Of a DNA stretch of 64,000 nt, positions 1 to 8,964 are shown piece by piece. Position 1 is the first letter of the stretch, and every line of letters begins with the position of its first letter. Where the stretch lies: positions 62,001-126,000 of the forward strand of contig NZ_JAQISW010000006.1 in NCBI RefSeq assembly GCF_028618435.1, written 5' to 3'. A program made the translations under genes and the position numbers. This DNA comes from Bartonella sp. MM73XJBT.G (GTDB taxonomy: Bacteria; Pseudomonadota; Alphaproteobacteria; Rhizobiales; Rhizobiaceae). The notes beneath the pieces were generated by a model, which worked only from the letters and a program-made list of their open reading frames with translations, searched no databases and was not told the DNA's origin.

Positions 1-219
1 AAATACTTTCATGGGTGTATAAAACTTATAAACTTTGTGGTGCTTTTACTCTTCATTTGGTCAATGTGACATCATTTTTGCTAAAAGGAAGGTTATTTTG
101 ACATTGCCTCTTCTTTTTTATCAGTATATAATGCTTTCAAATTTTATGGTGTTTTTAAATGAAGCATTGTCATTTTTGACATTGCTTTTTCTGTTTTAAT
201 GGATTTGGAGTGACTTTTT

Positions 220-399
220 ATGGCTGTACCTAAACGAAAAACCTCTCCAGCGAAGAGGGGCATGCGCCGTTCGGCTGATGCTCTGAAGGCGCCGACTTAT
301 ATCGAGGATAAAAATTCTGGTGAGTTGCGTCGCCCTCATCATATTGATCTAAAAACGGGAATGTATCGTGGACGTTCCGTTTTAGTGGTTAAGGATTGA
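220..399 (+). CDS. rpmF: 50S ribosomal protein L32
   Basis: A 59-residue basic protein beginning [20 protein letters not shown], the typical alphaproteobacterial L32 opening; it is a small structural protein of the large ribosomal subunit. The length is normal for alphaproteobacterial L32, which usually lacks the zinc-binding cysteines, and none is present here. A GGAG Shine-Dalgarno at about 207-210 supports the ATG at 220. A TATAAT at 127-132 and two TTGACATTGC words (98 and 174) lie upstream, but no -35/-10 pair has ideal spacing, so the promoter is not resolved. There is no downstream partner; the next gene lies 960 bases away on the other strand. Confidence 0.95.
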
Positions 400-834
400 G
401 TGTTTTATCTCTCTTCTATGCTTAGGTTTCCTTTGACTTCTTGGTGAATGCACGCTCTTTGATCGTGCATTTTCTGCTTTCTGGAATAGAGGGTAAGATT
501 TTTCCGTAAGAAGATGATTCTATTGTGGGAGGTGATTTTCTTGTTTTCTTGAGAGACGACAAAGGATTGGCTTGTGTGCAGTGTCTTTTAAAGAATAGAG
601 ATGACGGTTTGTTTCATGCTTTCCTTGTTCTTTGATGAAAACAACTATCATATAAAATAAAACGCTCCAAAAGGGATATCTTTGTATTGTAACATCATCT
701 CGTGTTTTTTTAAGAACCTCTTGCAACGTGCTTTTCAGCCCATTTTGCGATAGTGCTTCGTAAAGGGTATAACAAAAGCCCCATGAAATAATATAAAATT
801 TATTTACCTTTAGGCTTCATGAAATTGCAGGCTA

Positions 835-1075
835 GCACTCTCATACACTTTGCGAACTCGTAGGTGTGAGAATAGCTTTTGACTCTTGAAATGGTTCATA
901 ATAGACACGCCTTTTTTGTAAAGTTTTTACTCACATAACCTCTCCGCTTGTAACGAGTAAGCGAGTATTTTTAATTGATTGAACATGGAATAAATTGGAA
1001 ACAAAAAAATCTTACGATATTCGAGGGGGGCATTCAATATAAGAAAAAATGATAAATTATCTTTATAAATCAATA
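835..1075 (-). repeat. Integrase-relic repeat, copy 1 (minus strand)
   Basis: Read on the minus strand, the segment starts with TTGATTTATAAAGATAAT and continues through the landmarks ATTGAATG, TCGAATATCGTAAGATTT, TCAATCAATTAAAAA, CTCGCTT and TTACAAGCGG to an ATGAACC at 898, the position of the integrase start in the better-preserved copies at 30990 and 51104. Past that point it is too decayed to read as protein. Confidence 0.6.
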
Positions 1076-1306
1076 TGTTGAATTACATGGGGTGTGTGAG
1101 GGAGTTATTTGAATGGTTTAATGGGAGAAAATCTTTCTGGATTCAGACTGATGATTGAATATAAAAATGATGTGTTATGATAATTAGTCAATGAGCTTGC
1201 TATGAAAGCGCATGAAGTGGTGGCGAGTGCAATTCGTCGAAAATTAGAATGTTGATTGGCGCTTTAAGAAACTTTATCCTTGAGAATACAGAGAATGATA
1301 AAAAAT

Positions 1307-1329
1307 AAAACCAGCTTTTGGCTGGTTTT
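1307..1329 (-). terminator. Rho-independent terminator of carD
   Basis: Inverted repeat AAAACCAGC / GCTGGTTTT with a 5-base loop. On the minus strand it is followed by a U-rich run (complement of about 1290-1306). It sits about 30 bases past the carD stop codon. Confidence 0.8.
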
Positions 1330-1361
1330 ATCAAACTATTCTGTTGTTATGAAAGAGTGTA

Positions 1362-1946
1362 TTATGCAGCGTAGACAGCTTTACTGTTTTCAGCTGTTTC
1401 TTCTCTTTCAGTTTTAAATTCACGTTTGGGCTTATTGGAAAGGTGCATCTCGATGAGGTTAATTGCTTCTGTTTCAGAAAGGCTATTAATAACTGCAATT
1501 TCACGGGCCATTCTTTCAAGAGCAGCGGTATAAAGCTGACGCTCAGAGTAGGATTGTTCGGGCTGTAGGTTAGAGCGAAAAAGATCACGGACCACTTCAG
1601 CAATACAAATAAGATCTCCTGAGTTGATTTTAGCATCATATTCTTGAGCACGACGGGACCACATGGTCCGTTTAACGCGTGCTTTTCCATGTAAAACTTT
1701 TAACGCGCGTTCGACGGAATCTTCAGCAGATAATTTACGCATTCCAACGGAAAGAGCTTTTGCAATAGGGACTTTGACATCCATTTTATCTTTTGCAAAA
1801 TGAATGACAAAGAGTTTTAATTTATGTCCAGCAACTTCTTGATCTTCAATCGCTATAATTTGTCCTACTCCATGCGTGGGGTAGACGATATATTCAGAGG
1901 TTGCAAATTCTTTAGTCTTTGAGGACGTTCCATGTTGGGATGCCAT
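1362..1946 (-). CDS. carD: CarD/CdnL family transcription regulator
   Basis: A 194-residue protein with the N-terminal RNA-polymerase-interacting module of CarD/CdnL/TRCF proteins (YIVYPTHGVGQIIAIED at about residues 19-35) and the helical C-terminal DNA-binding module (KRTMWSRRAQEYDAKINSGD at about 92-111). Members bind the RNA polymerase beta subunit and stabilise open complexes at rRNA and housekeeping promoters; in Caulobacter CdnL couples growth to metabolism. An AGGGAG motif lies about 12 bases before the ATG. A hairpin terminator follows. The order carD, fdxA, helicase-like gene, all on the minus strand, is typical of Rhizobiales, so the local order is ancestral. Confidence 0.93.
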   Translation of the reverse strand: MASQHGTSSKTKEFATSEYIVYPTHGVGQIIAIEDQEVAGHKLKLFVIHFAKDKMDVKVPIAKALSVGMRKLSAEDSVERALKVLHGKARVKRTMWSRRAQEYDAKINSGDLICIAEVVRDLFRSNLQPEQSYSERQLYTAALERMAREIAVINSLSETEAINLIEMHLSNKPKREFKTEREETAENSKAVYAA

Positions 1947-2250
1947 AATCTTAGTTTACTCCCTTATGATCAACAAATGCATCGGAAAACAGGTTATAAA
2001 CCTGAGGGTTGAGTTTTCTTTAACCAAGTATATTGTATCAATTAAGTGAGCATAAAAGCCGAGTACTTTTAAATTCAAAAAAAATACATTGCTCTACTAA
2101 AAAAAGCAAAGAAAAATACTTAGAAAGATGATCATGTTAGAATAACACTAACATCAAACTTCAAAAGAATCAATCATTTCGCTTGAGGATTTTTTATTTT
2201 TACAAGAGAAGTCTTTCAATTGTTGCAAGAGAGCGCTGTACACTGTAGCA
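1947..2250. other. Intergenic region between fdxA and carD
   Basis: About 300 AT-rich bases. The carD ribosome-binding site and presumably its promoter lie here. No gene or repeat was recognised. Confidence 0.5.
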
Positions 2251-2592
2251 TTACTCTTCTCCACTTCCTGGATTTTCTGAAAAATACTTTTCTAATTTGT
2301 TTGGAACGCCATCCATTTCTTTGGCTTGAGGAAGGGGTTCTTTTCGGGTTGTCAGATTAGGCCATTTGTTTGCATAATGAAGATTAAGTTCTAACCACTG
2401 TTCGAGTCCTGGTTCTGTATCAGGTATAATGGCTTCTGCTGGGCATTCTGGCACACAAACACCGCAATCGATGCATTCATCAGGGTGAATGACCAACATA
2501 TTTTCACCTTCATAAAAACAATCAACAGGACAAACTTCAACGCAATCCGTATATTTGCAGTGAATGCAGTTGTCGGTTACGACGTGGGTCAA
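2251..2592 (-). CDS. fdxA: Seven-iron ferredoxin FdxA
   Basis: A small cytoplasmic electron carrier with two cysteine clusters: C-x2-C-x4-C-x3-CP ([14 protein letters not shown], near residue 9) and C-x2-C-x2-C-x3-CP ([12 protein letters not shown], near residue 40), the arrangement of a [3Fe-4S]/[4Fe-4S] ferredoxin. The best start is a TTG at 2592, which gives MTHVVTDN as in relatives and lies 7 bases after GGAG; a second TTG at 2598 is too close to that site. There is no in-frame ATG and an in-frame TAA lies just upstream. It starts 22 bases after the helicase-remnant stop, so the two are probably co-transcribed. Confidence 0.92.
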   Translation of the reverse strand: MTHVVTDNCIHCKYTDCVEVCPVDCFYEGENMLVIHPDECIDCGVCVPECPAEAIIPDTEPGLEQWLELNLHYANKWPNLTTRKEPLPQAKEMDGVPNKLEKYFSENPGSGEE

Positions 2593-2613
2593 GATCAAAC
2601 TCCATTTGTTACT

Positions 2614-4200
2614 TTAATGCTCTTTAGAGGAAAATGTGTGTGTGTCTTTATGGTTGGTGAGTTGATCGCGTAGCACAGCTAATTTTGCAAAAGGTGAATC
2701 AGGGTTAAGAGGTTTTTCTTTTTGAAAAGGCTTATAATTTTCACGCTTTCCTTGAGATTTATGAAACTTATGAGAACGTTTTGTTTGTGGAGCTGCTTCT
2801 TGAGAGGAATTTCCATTTGCACTGTCCCCTCTTTTTACAGCGCTCTTCGGTTTATTTTTCCACTTATGTCCAGATTTATCACGTTTTTTTTGTGTGTGGT
2901 GGTGAAATTGATGCCTATAATGCCATAATAAAATAACTTTATCTTCCGCGAGAGGGGGAGTGGGCTTGGTAAAATTTCCAACAGGTTCAGCTGCTGGTAA
3001 ATAATTGGTTTTATGGGGATGTTTTTCAATATGAGAGGATAAACTGTTCAGAGATGAAGTATTTTTTTCTTCTTGTGTTGTTTCTGAAATACTGATTGTT
3101 TGCCATAGATTGCCAACAAACTCTGCTGGTCGGGTTTCTTGTGTTGTCGCCTTGACAGAAAAAGAGGCTTGGTGTGCAAGAAGATTTTGTTCAAAAATAG
3201 TACTGCTTATACTGTATGATTGATAGCCAAGTCCTTTGAGGATTTCTTCCATATCATTCCCATTGGCCCCAAGAATGGACATCATGGCTGGGGTCACAAA
3301 AAAGCTTTTGCCGTCATAGGCGCCATCGGGTTTGGGATCACTTCCTTGTTTCCACTGAAGGGTGGGGCGGATGAGATTGGCAAGACGTTCTAAAATATCA
3401 ATCCGTACGGCACGTTGTCCTAAGATTCGGTACCCGGCTAATTGATAAAATTGGCGGTTATAGGTAGGCTCAACAATCAAAGAGGTTCGACCGGCAGATA
3501 ACGCTGTAAAAATCTCACCCAAGCCCGTTTGGTCTTGTCCCGCATTTTGAAGGTTCCACAAAAGGGTAATGGCTTGGACCGGAGCAGGTTTAAGCATGCC
3601 TGCAACATAGATATGAAAAGCACCAAAACGCACACCTAGACGTCGAAGTACGGCACGTGATTCTTGCCCAAGGTTTTTGACAAGGTCTAAAACTTCGCGG
3701 CGGGGTAAAACCCCTAAAGCGTTGACCAGTTGTAAGGCAAGATTGTTGGTTGAATCTGTTAAATTATCAGCATTGCGCAAATCAAAAAGGGGCTTTAAAG
3801 CCGTTTCAAAATGAAAGGTTACAAAGCGTTCTAATCGTTTTATGACGTTATCGCGGGATTCTCCGATGAGTTGCGTGTCTGCTAAAACAATCAGTTTGGG
3901 TTTGAAAAAATCTTCTGTCGCAACAAGTTGTCCCACAGGTTGACCAATCCAGCGCACAATGCCATCAGAACTGAGGGTAAAATCACCATTTGCACAAGAA
4001 CAAAAGCGCGTTGCGCGTTTGGAAAACGCAAGAATCAAATTTTCATTCTCTATTGAGTATTGATGCTCAGCTGTTTGATCACTATTATTTTTGTTGGCAT
4101 AAAAACGAAAACCTTCAAATTTACCCCTTCCATATTTTTCAATGAGAATATCATCCTGAAGAATCTCATTCTGTTGAACAATCTTGCTATCCATGATCAT
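2614..4200 (-). CDS. C-terminal half of a SUV3/MgpS-like helicase, motor domain missing
   Basis: A 528-residue protein matching the part that follows the ATPase core in the large (about 1,000-residue) DEAD/SUV3-type helicases of Rhizobiales: EKYGRGKFEGFRF near residue 22, RWIGQPVGQL near 83 and the landmark VRFGAFHIYVAGMLKPAP near 191. No Walker A, DExH or other helicase motif is present, so it cannot be an ATP-driven helicase. Upstream in the same frame the sequence runs into a TGA after about 30 codons and shows no further helicase coding. The last 100 residues are basic and rich in Lys, His and Ser, as in the tails of relatives. Either a trimmed but retained RNA-binding protein or a pseudogene; the long clean frame favours retention. 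The S4-domain gene often found between this gene and fdxA is absent. Confidence 0.75.
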   Translation of the reverse strand: MIMDSKIVQQNEILQDDILIEKYGRGKFEGFRFYANKNNSDQTAEHQYSIENENLILAFSKRATRFCSCANGDFTLSSDGIVRWIGQPVGQLVATEDFFKPKLIVLADTQLIGESRDNVIKRLERFVTFHFETALKPLFDLRNADNLTDSTNNLALQLVNALGVLPRREVLDLVKNLGQESRAVLRRLGVRFGAFHIYVAGMLKPAPVQAITLLWNLQNAGQDQTGLGEIFTALSAGRTSLIVEPTYNRQFYQLAGYRILGQRAVRIDILERLANLIRPTLQWKQGSDPKPDGAYDGKSFFVTPAMMSILGANGNDMEEILKGLGYQSYSISSTIFEQNLLAHQASFSVKATTQETRPAEFVGNLWQTISISETTQEEKNTSSLNSLSSHIEKHPHKTNYLPAAEPVGNFTKPTPPLAEDKVILLWHYRHQFHHHTQKKRDKSGHKWKNKPKSAVKRGDSANGNSSQEAAPQTKRSHKFHKSQGKRENYKPFQKEKPLNPDSPFAKLAVLRDQLTNHKDTHTFSSKEH

Positions 4201-4793
4201 TTTCTTTCTCAGTGTGACAGTGCTAAAAAGCCTTTTGCGACAACTCCATAATGCTGTTCTTTCTTTAACACGTTTGTTGCGCTTGCTTCAATCATTCTGT
4301 CGTTTTTTGATGTTTCTTTTTGCGTCTTTAAAACTTAGATGCTGCTTTTTTATTCAGTTTTCATTCAGTTGGGATAGTTTATATTTGTAGATTACACTTA
4401 TTGGTTGTAATGTAAAGTTGAAAGCGTAAAAAGCATAAACAGATTCTCTAAAATTAAAAGGAAATGGAATCGGTCATCAAAAAAACAGCATGTATTTTAT
4501 CTGAGCATTTTATTTTTTTGCTGTTTTGTCATGAAAAGTTAAGAAAAAGTTTTTTTCAAATATTTCATAGACTAAAAGGCATATTGTGGGGGTATTTTGC
4601 AGGTGAAATTATGTCTTATGGCAAGAAGTTTTACCATGGTCATAAAAAAAACAATTGCGATTATAAATTTACACGCTAAAGTAGAGAGCTCAGAAGTGGA
4701 CAACTTTTGAGTTCTTTTTAAGAAAGAACTTAAGAAAGAACAATGATGTCGTTGCCAAATCAATTTTGATAATTTTAATCGCAAGGGGTTATT
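4201..4793. other. Intergenic region upstream of rpoH
   Basis: About 590 AT-rich bases between two divergent genes. It must contain the rpoH promoter region and the upstream region of the helicase remnant. Neither strand shows remains of the lost helicase motor domain, and no repeat family member was recognised. Confidence 0.5.
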
Positions 4794-5705
4794 ATGGGTA
4801 ATCTTTCAAATGCTGTTTATAAAAGCAGCAAAAATTATAGCGATGCAGACAAAAGCTTAGGACGGAATATGATGCGTTCTGCTATGCAAGCACCTTATCT
4901 TGAACGACAAAAAGAGCATGATTTGGCTCTGCGATGGAAAGATAAACGCGATGATGATGCCATGCATCAAATTGCTGCAGCTCATATGCGTTTAGTGATT
5001 GCTATTGCAAACCGCTTTAAACGCTTCAAAATGCCCCTAGGGGATTTGGTACAAGAAGGATATGTGGGACTGTTGGAAGCTGCTGCACGTTTTGAACCTG
5101 ATCGGGAAGTGCGTTTTTCAACTTATGCAACATGGTGGATACGGGCTTCTATTCAAGATTATATTTTGCGAAATTGGTCAATTGTTCGAGGAGGAACCAG
5201 TTCTTCGCAAAAAGCACTTTTCTTTAATCTGCGGCGTTTGCGTGCAAAACTGGTGCAAGATGATAGTGCTTTATCAAAACAGGATATTTTTCGCACAATC
5301 GCTGAAAAGCTTGGTGTTTCCGTACGCGATGTGGAAACAATGGATTTTCGTTTTTCCAGTTCGGATAATTCTTTGAGTGTTTCTGTTTCTGAAAACAGTG
5401 ATAATCCCATTGCGAAGATGGATGTTTTGGTCGATGAGAGTCCGCTTCCTGATGCTTTAATTGAGCAAGTGATTGATGGTCAACGCCGTACGCAATGGCT
5501 TTACGATGCGCTGCAAATTCTCAATGAACGGGAGCTAGAAATTATTCGCTTTCGTCGCTTAAATGAAGAGGGGGCTACTTTAGAAGTTTTGGGTGAAAAA
5601 TTAGGAATTTCAAAAGAACGCGTACGCCAAATTGAAGCACGAGCTTTGCAGAAATTGCGTTCTGCTCTCCTTACGGTTCATTCAGAAGATGCTTACGATA
5701 TATAA
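4794..5705 (+). CDS. rpoH: RNA polymerase sigma factor, RpoH (sigma-32) family, RpoH2-like
   Basis: A 303-residue group 3 sigma factor. Region 2 reads DLVQEGYVGLLEAAARF and STYATWWIRASIQDYILRNW (about residues 83-130), followed by the RpoH box QKALFFNLRRLR near 139 and a region 4 helix-turn-helix LEVLGEKLGISKERVRQIEARAL near 263-285. RpoH directs RNA polymerase to heat-shock and stress promoters and is controlled by the RpoH box and chaperones. The region 2 wording (KMPLGDLVQEGYVGLLEAAARF) resembles RpoH2 of Brucella and rhizobia more than RpoH1; this is a judgement from memory. A decayed copy of the last 60 bases of the gene lies just downstream. Confidence 0.92.
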   Translation: MGNLSNAVYKSSKNYSDADKSLGRNMMRSAMQAPYLERQKEHDLALRWKDKRDDDAMHQIAAAHMRLVIAIANRFKRFKMPLGDLVQEGYVGLLEAAARFEPDREVRFSTYATWWIRASIQDYILRNWSIVRGGTSSSQKALFFNLRRLRAKLVQDDSALSKQDIFRTIAEKLGVSVRDVETMDFRFSSSDNSLSVSVSENSDNPIAKMDVLVDESPLPDALIEQVIDGQRRTQWLYDALQILNERELEIIRFRRLNEEGATLEVLGEKLGISKERVRQIEARALQKLRSALLTVHSEDAYDI

Positions 5706-5904
5706 GCCGTGAAAGACTTTGTGAAGGGGAAGGAGAGTGCGTAGGTGTGGGGGCGTAGGGCATGATGAAGCTCTGGTTGAGGGTCCAGTTTGCTTTGTCA
5801 AGTTATACGCCTCCTTTTGGGGCGCCTTTGGGGGGGGGCGCCTTGAGCCCCGTCTTTATGAGCAGAAGAAGATTGGAGGGTAATGTTTGTTTGAGAATAT
5901 TTAT

Positions 5905-6030
5905 GCAGAAATTGCGTTTTGCTCTCTTTGATAAGTTCATTTTGGAAGATCTTCACACTATATAAGCCGCGATAGGCTTTTTTAGGGGATATAGGTGAGG
6001 GGATGTCGGGCGTGATGAAGCTGGTTGCAT
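5905..6030 (+). pseudogene. Decayed tandem copy of the rpoH 3' end
   Basis: The segment starting GCAGAAATTGCGTTTTGCTC at 5905 matches the rpoH 3' end starting at 5648, runs through the stop codon context (CTATATAAGCCG versus GATATATAAGCCG) and continues into the downstream sequence (GGGCGTGATGAAGCT at about 6007 versus GGGCATGATGAAGCT at about 5758). The offset is about 257 bases. Similarity is roughly 70 percent by eye. The rest of the gap between rpoH and the M48 gene is G-rich and has no other recognisable content. Confidence 0.8.
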
Positions 6031-6103
6031 CTACGAATATTTTTTTTGGGGGGTGTGTGATTAAAGACAGAAAAGAATCAAGATTGTCGCAGATAAAAAA
6101 ACC

Positions 6104-7666
6104 TTATTCGGTGATAATTTTTACTTTTGTACCGGCGCGTAACGTTTGAGTTGGTGAGAGGGCATTGAGAACCCGAAAGAGTTTTTCTTTGTTTGGTATG
6201 TGTTGCATTTTATTGGCAAGGTTTGCAACATTTTCTCCTTGTTTAACGCGGATAATACTGATCTTTAAGGGTTTCAATTTTTTTAACTCTAAAGTTGAAA
6301 GAGGGTGAAAGCTTTGGACCGTTTTTTGGGCAATTTCTGCAAAATTTTGAGAATTATAGGGGGCGGCTGTTAGAAAACGAAAAATATGATTATTGAACGG
6401 AATGACAACCACATCAAATTGCCATTGTTCATGAGTCGCACGGGCTTGTGCCCCAAGTAAATTTTGACTTAAATGTCCTTGATGGGAGAGCCCTTGAATT
6501 ATGAGGGGGTGGATAGATGATGGGTCTAGCCCGATAATCCCCCCACTTTTCAAATAATCACTTGCAGACACTCCTGCAGGTCGGGGAATGGCATCAAAGC
6601 GAATCGCAATTTTATTGGGGCCGCTGGCCCAAACGGTTTGTGCTGAATATTCTATTGTAAAATTGTTGGGAACAGAAAAAGCGATGCGCCATTTTGGATG
6701 AATAAATTCATTGTCGCGTACAAATCCTGTGTAAAAGCTTCCTCCAAAAGTCATGCCATCAATGCTCTTGAGAAAAGAATCACGATCAGTATTTCCACTA
6801 TTTTGTTGATTGATTTTATGGGCTTTTTCTATCGCAAGCCGAATGCGTTGAGGGGTGGTTGGGTGAGATGCTAGAAAGTCTAAGGAAGCATTTGGGATAC
6901 CAGAAATATTCTGAAAAGCACTATAGGCTTCCATTGTTTGAAGAAAGCGCGGTGAAGCAAATGGATCATATCCTGCTTGTTGGAGCATTTCAAGGGCAAG
7001 GGAATCAGCTTCCAGCTCTTGATTGCGGGAAAATTGCGCAAGTTGTTGCTTGTTGTATATAGGATTGTGATTTTTACCCATAGAAGAAAAAAGATGTGGA
7101 GACATATGATTTGTCATCTTCTTCAATTGGGCTTTTTTTTGTAGGCGTAAAATGCCATGATTGGCTCTGATATGGGCCATCTCATGGGCTAAAATTGCGG
7201 CAACTTCTGAAGAATCATTGGCAAGTGCTAGCATACCTCGGGTGATGTAGATTGAGCCATTGGGGAGTGCAAATGCATTGACATTTTCTGAGTTTAAAAT
7301 TGTGACAGAATAGCTTTGAGGAGAATGGTGGGATGCAATGGTTAGTTTACGGATAATTTTTGCTAAAAAGCGTTCAAGTTTTGCATTATGATAGGCGCCA
7401 CCATACATTTGTAAAATACGGGGGTGTTGCAGAGCACTTAATGTGACATAGATATTGTGATTGTTGGTATGTTTGATCGTTTTAGAAGAAGTGGAAGAAG
7501 GTCTATCATTTTGAGAAAGGGGTGTATGACAAGCCGAAAGGAGAAACGTTAAACTGATGAAAGTTGCTTTATACAGGCACGAGTGAAAAAGAAAATTTCG
7601 TTGAAAAATGAGGTGCGTTGGACCATGGTGCACATTATTTCTGCGGAGTAATTTGGCAAATTGCAT
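6104..7666 (-). CDS. M48-family metalloprotease, lipoprotein, with C-terminal LysM-like segment
   Basis: A 520-residue predicted envelope protease of the BepA/LoiP-like M48 group. A long N-terminal leader ends in the lipobox LLSAC near residue 43-47, so the mature protein is probably lipid-anchored in the periplasm. The zinc site HEMAHIRANH (HExxH) lies near residues 161-170 and the third ligand is probably in QELEADSLALEML near 216. The last 50 residues resemble a LysM-type repeat (IIRVKQGENVANLANKMQ), which would bind peptidoglycan. M48 proteins of this kind degrade or chaperone misassembled outer-membrane proteins. The start at 7666 has only a weak ribosome-binding site, but no better Met precedes the signal segment. 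Confidence 0.88.
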   Translation of the reverse strand: MQFAKLLRRNNVHHGPTHLIFQRNFLFHSCLYKATFISLTFLLSACHTPLSQNDRPSSTSSKTIKHTNNHNIYVTLSALQHPRILQMYGGAYHNAKLERFLAKIIRKLTIASHHSPQSYSVTILNSENVNAFALPNGSIYITRGMLALANDSSEVAAILAHEMAHIRANHGILRLQKKAQLKKMTNHMSPHLFSSMGKNHNPIYNKQQLAQFSRNQELEADSLALEMLQQAGYDPFASPRFLQTMEAYSAFQNISGIPNASLDFLASHPTTPQRIRLAIEKAHKINQQNSGNTDRDSFLKSIDGMTFGGSFYTGFVRDNEFIHPKWRIAFSVPNNFTIEYSAQTVWASGPNKIAIRFDAIPRPAGVSASDYLKSGGIIGLDPSSIHPLIIQGLSHQGHLSQNLLGAQARATHEQWQFDVVVIPFNNHIFRFLTAAPYNSQNFAEIAQKTVQSFHPLSTLELKKLKPLKISIIRVKQGENVANLANKMQHIPNKEKLFRVLNALSPTQTLRAGTKVKIITE

Positions 7667-7827
7667 TTGTATCTTTTGTATCTTTGTATCGTGCGTGTGT
7701 GTCTTTTTGAGAGAAGCTTTAGGGATGAGGATTCATTTGGCTATATCATGGTTATTGTTTATAAAAAATAGCTCTCATGGATAAAGGGATGCTCGAGATG
7801 AAAATTTTGTGAAAGGCAAAATGTGGC

Positions 7828-8463
7828 ATGACAACATTTACGATATTGTTAAATGGGGATCTTTTTATCACTGATCGTTTGCTTAATCAAATTCAAAACA
7901 GTCGGGTGATTGCTGCGGATGGTGGGATGCGTCATGCGGCAGCACTTAACGTGTCGCCTGAGTTATGGTTGGGGGATTTCGATTCATCTGATCAGACTCT
8001 GATTGACAAATATAGCCATGTTCCGCGTGAAGTTTTTCCCTCTGATAAAGATATGACAGATAGTGCTCTGGCTTGTGAAAGAGCGCTGCAAAATGGTGCT
8101 AAAAAGCTTATTTTGTGCGGTGCTTTGGGGGGGGAGCGAAGTGATCATAGCCTTTCTCATATGACGCAAGCGTTGATGATGGCTGAAAAAGGTGTTTCAG
8201 TATTGTTGACAAGCGGTTTGGAAGAAGGTTGGCCGGTTTTGCCAAAACTTGTGTCATATGATTTGCCTGAAGGATGTTTGTTTAGTCTTATCGGTTTTTC
8301 TGATTTACAAGGCTTAACGCTTGAAGGAGTAAAATGGCCAATTTGTGATAAAAATGTGTCATTTGGCTCTTCTTTAACACTTTCTAACCGTATTTGTGGA
8401 ACCTTTTCTTGCCATTTAGGTTCTGGAAAAGCTATATTGTTAGCGTCTGTGCCTATTTCGTAA
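7828..8463 (+). CDS. thiN: Thiamine pyrophosphokinase
   Basis: A 211-residue enzyme that converts thiamine plus ATP to thiamine pyrophosphate in the cytoplasm. Family landmarks: ADGGMRHA near residue 30, GDFDS at about 49-53, DKDMTDSALA near 73 (metal and ATP contacts) and GALGGERSDHSLSH at about 98, the equivalent of the usual G-GGR-DH motif. The C-terminal half carries the beta-sandwich that binds thiamine (SLIGFSDLQGLTLEGVKWPI). The ATG at 7828 follows an AAAGG at about 7812. With thiE-like coding at 37671 it points to some thiamine salvage capacity; no TPP riboswitch was seen near either gene. Confidence 0.92.
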   Translation: MTTFTILLNGDLFITDRLLNQIQNSRVIAADGGMRHAAALNVSPELWLGDFDSSDQTLIDKYSHVPREVFPSDKDMTDSALACERALQNGAKKLILCGALGGERSDHSLSHMTQALMMAEKGVSVLLTSGLEEGWPVLPKLVSYDLPEGCLFSLIGFSDLQGLTLEGVKWPICDKNVSFGSSLTLSNRICGTFSCHLGSGKAILLASVPIS

Positions 8464-8577
8464 AGCTCTTCCAATATATTTTTGAATAAGGCAGGGGGGG
8501 GCTTAGTGATTGAGTGCCGACATAAACGATATATAACAATATATTATGTATTGATCTTGAGAAGGAGAGATTTTACT

Positions 8578-8964
8578 ATGTTAAAATCAATTTTAAAAGT
8601 GGCCGTCGTCTCTGCGATTGGTTTTAGTTCGGTGGCTTGTACGACAACTGATGAACGCGTTGCTCGTTACGGTGTAGGAGGAGCTGCAATTGGTGCCTTG
8701 GCGGGTACAGCTATTGGTGGAAGTACACCTGGAGCAGCGCTTACTGGTGCGGCATTTGGGGCTTTGGCTGGAGCAGTAACGGGTGAGGCTGTAAATCAAA
8801 GAAGACAACAAAAACAAGCCTCACAATTATGCACATATCGTTCTCGCAGAGGACATGTTTACCAAGCACCTTGTGCGCAAAGAGTCCCAGTACGACAATT
8901 ATGTACTTACCGTGATGCAAGAGGGGGGATGTATAAAGCACCTTGTCCGCGTCGCGTTCGTTAA
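8578..8964 (+). CDS. Small glycine-zipper lipoprotein
   Basis: A 128-residue predicted outer-membrane or periplasmic lipoprotein. The start at 8578 is fixed by GAAGGAGAG at about 8561-8569; a longer upstream frame has no ribosome-binding site. The signal peptide ends in the lipobox SSVAC near residue 20. The centre is a glycine-zipper segment (GVGGAAIGALAGTAIGGSTP) typical of SlyB/Omp17-like lipoproteins. The C-terminal half contains two copies of a short unit, QLCTYRSRRGHVYQAPC and QLCTYRDARGGMYKAPC, each with two cysteines. Its stop overlaps the start of the next gene by one base (TAATG), implying translational coupling. Confidence 0.85.
   Translation: MLKSILKVAVVSAIGFSSVACTTTDERVARYGVGGAAIGALAGTAIGGSTPGAALTGAAFGALAGAVTGEAVNQRRQQKQASQLCTYRSRRGHVYQAPCAQRVPVRQLCTYRDARGGMYKAPCPRRVR

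Larger units (their letters stand above)
400..1361. other. Long intergenic region with a degenerate integrase relic
   Basis: No credible gene is visible between rpmF and carD. The right half (about 835-1075, minus strand) holds a decayed member of the integrase-relic repeat family found elsewhere in the window. The carD terminator sits at 1307-1329. The 68-codon minus-strand frame at 520-726 has no recognisable features and is treated as chance. Confidence 0.6.

Noticed and set aside
7700-7827. TPP riboswitch upstream of thiN
   Set aside because: No CUGAGA-type THI-box sequence was seen here or upstream of the thiE-like gene.
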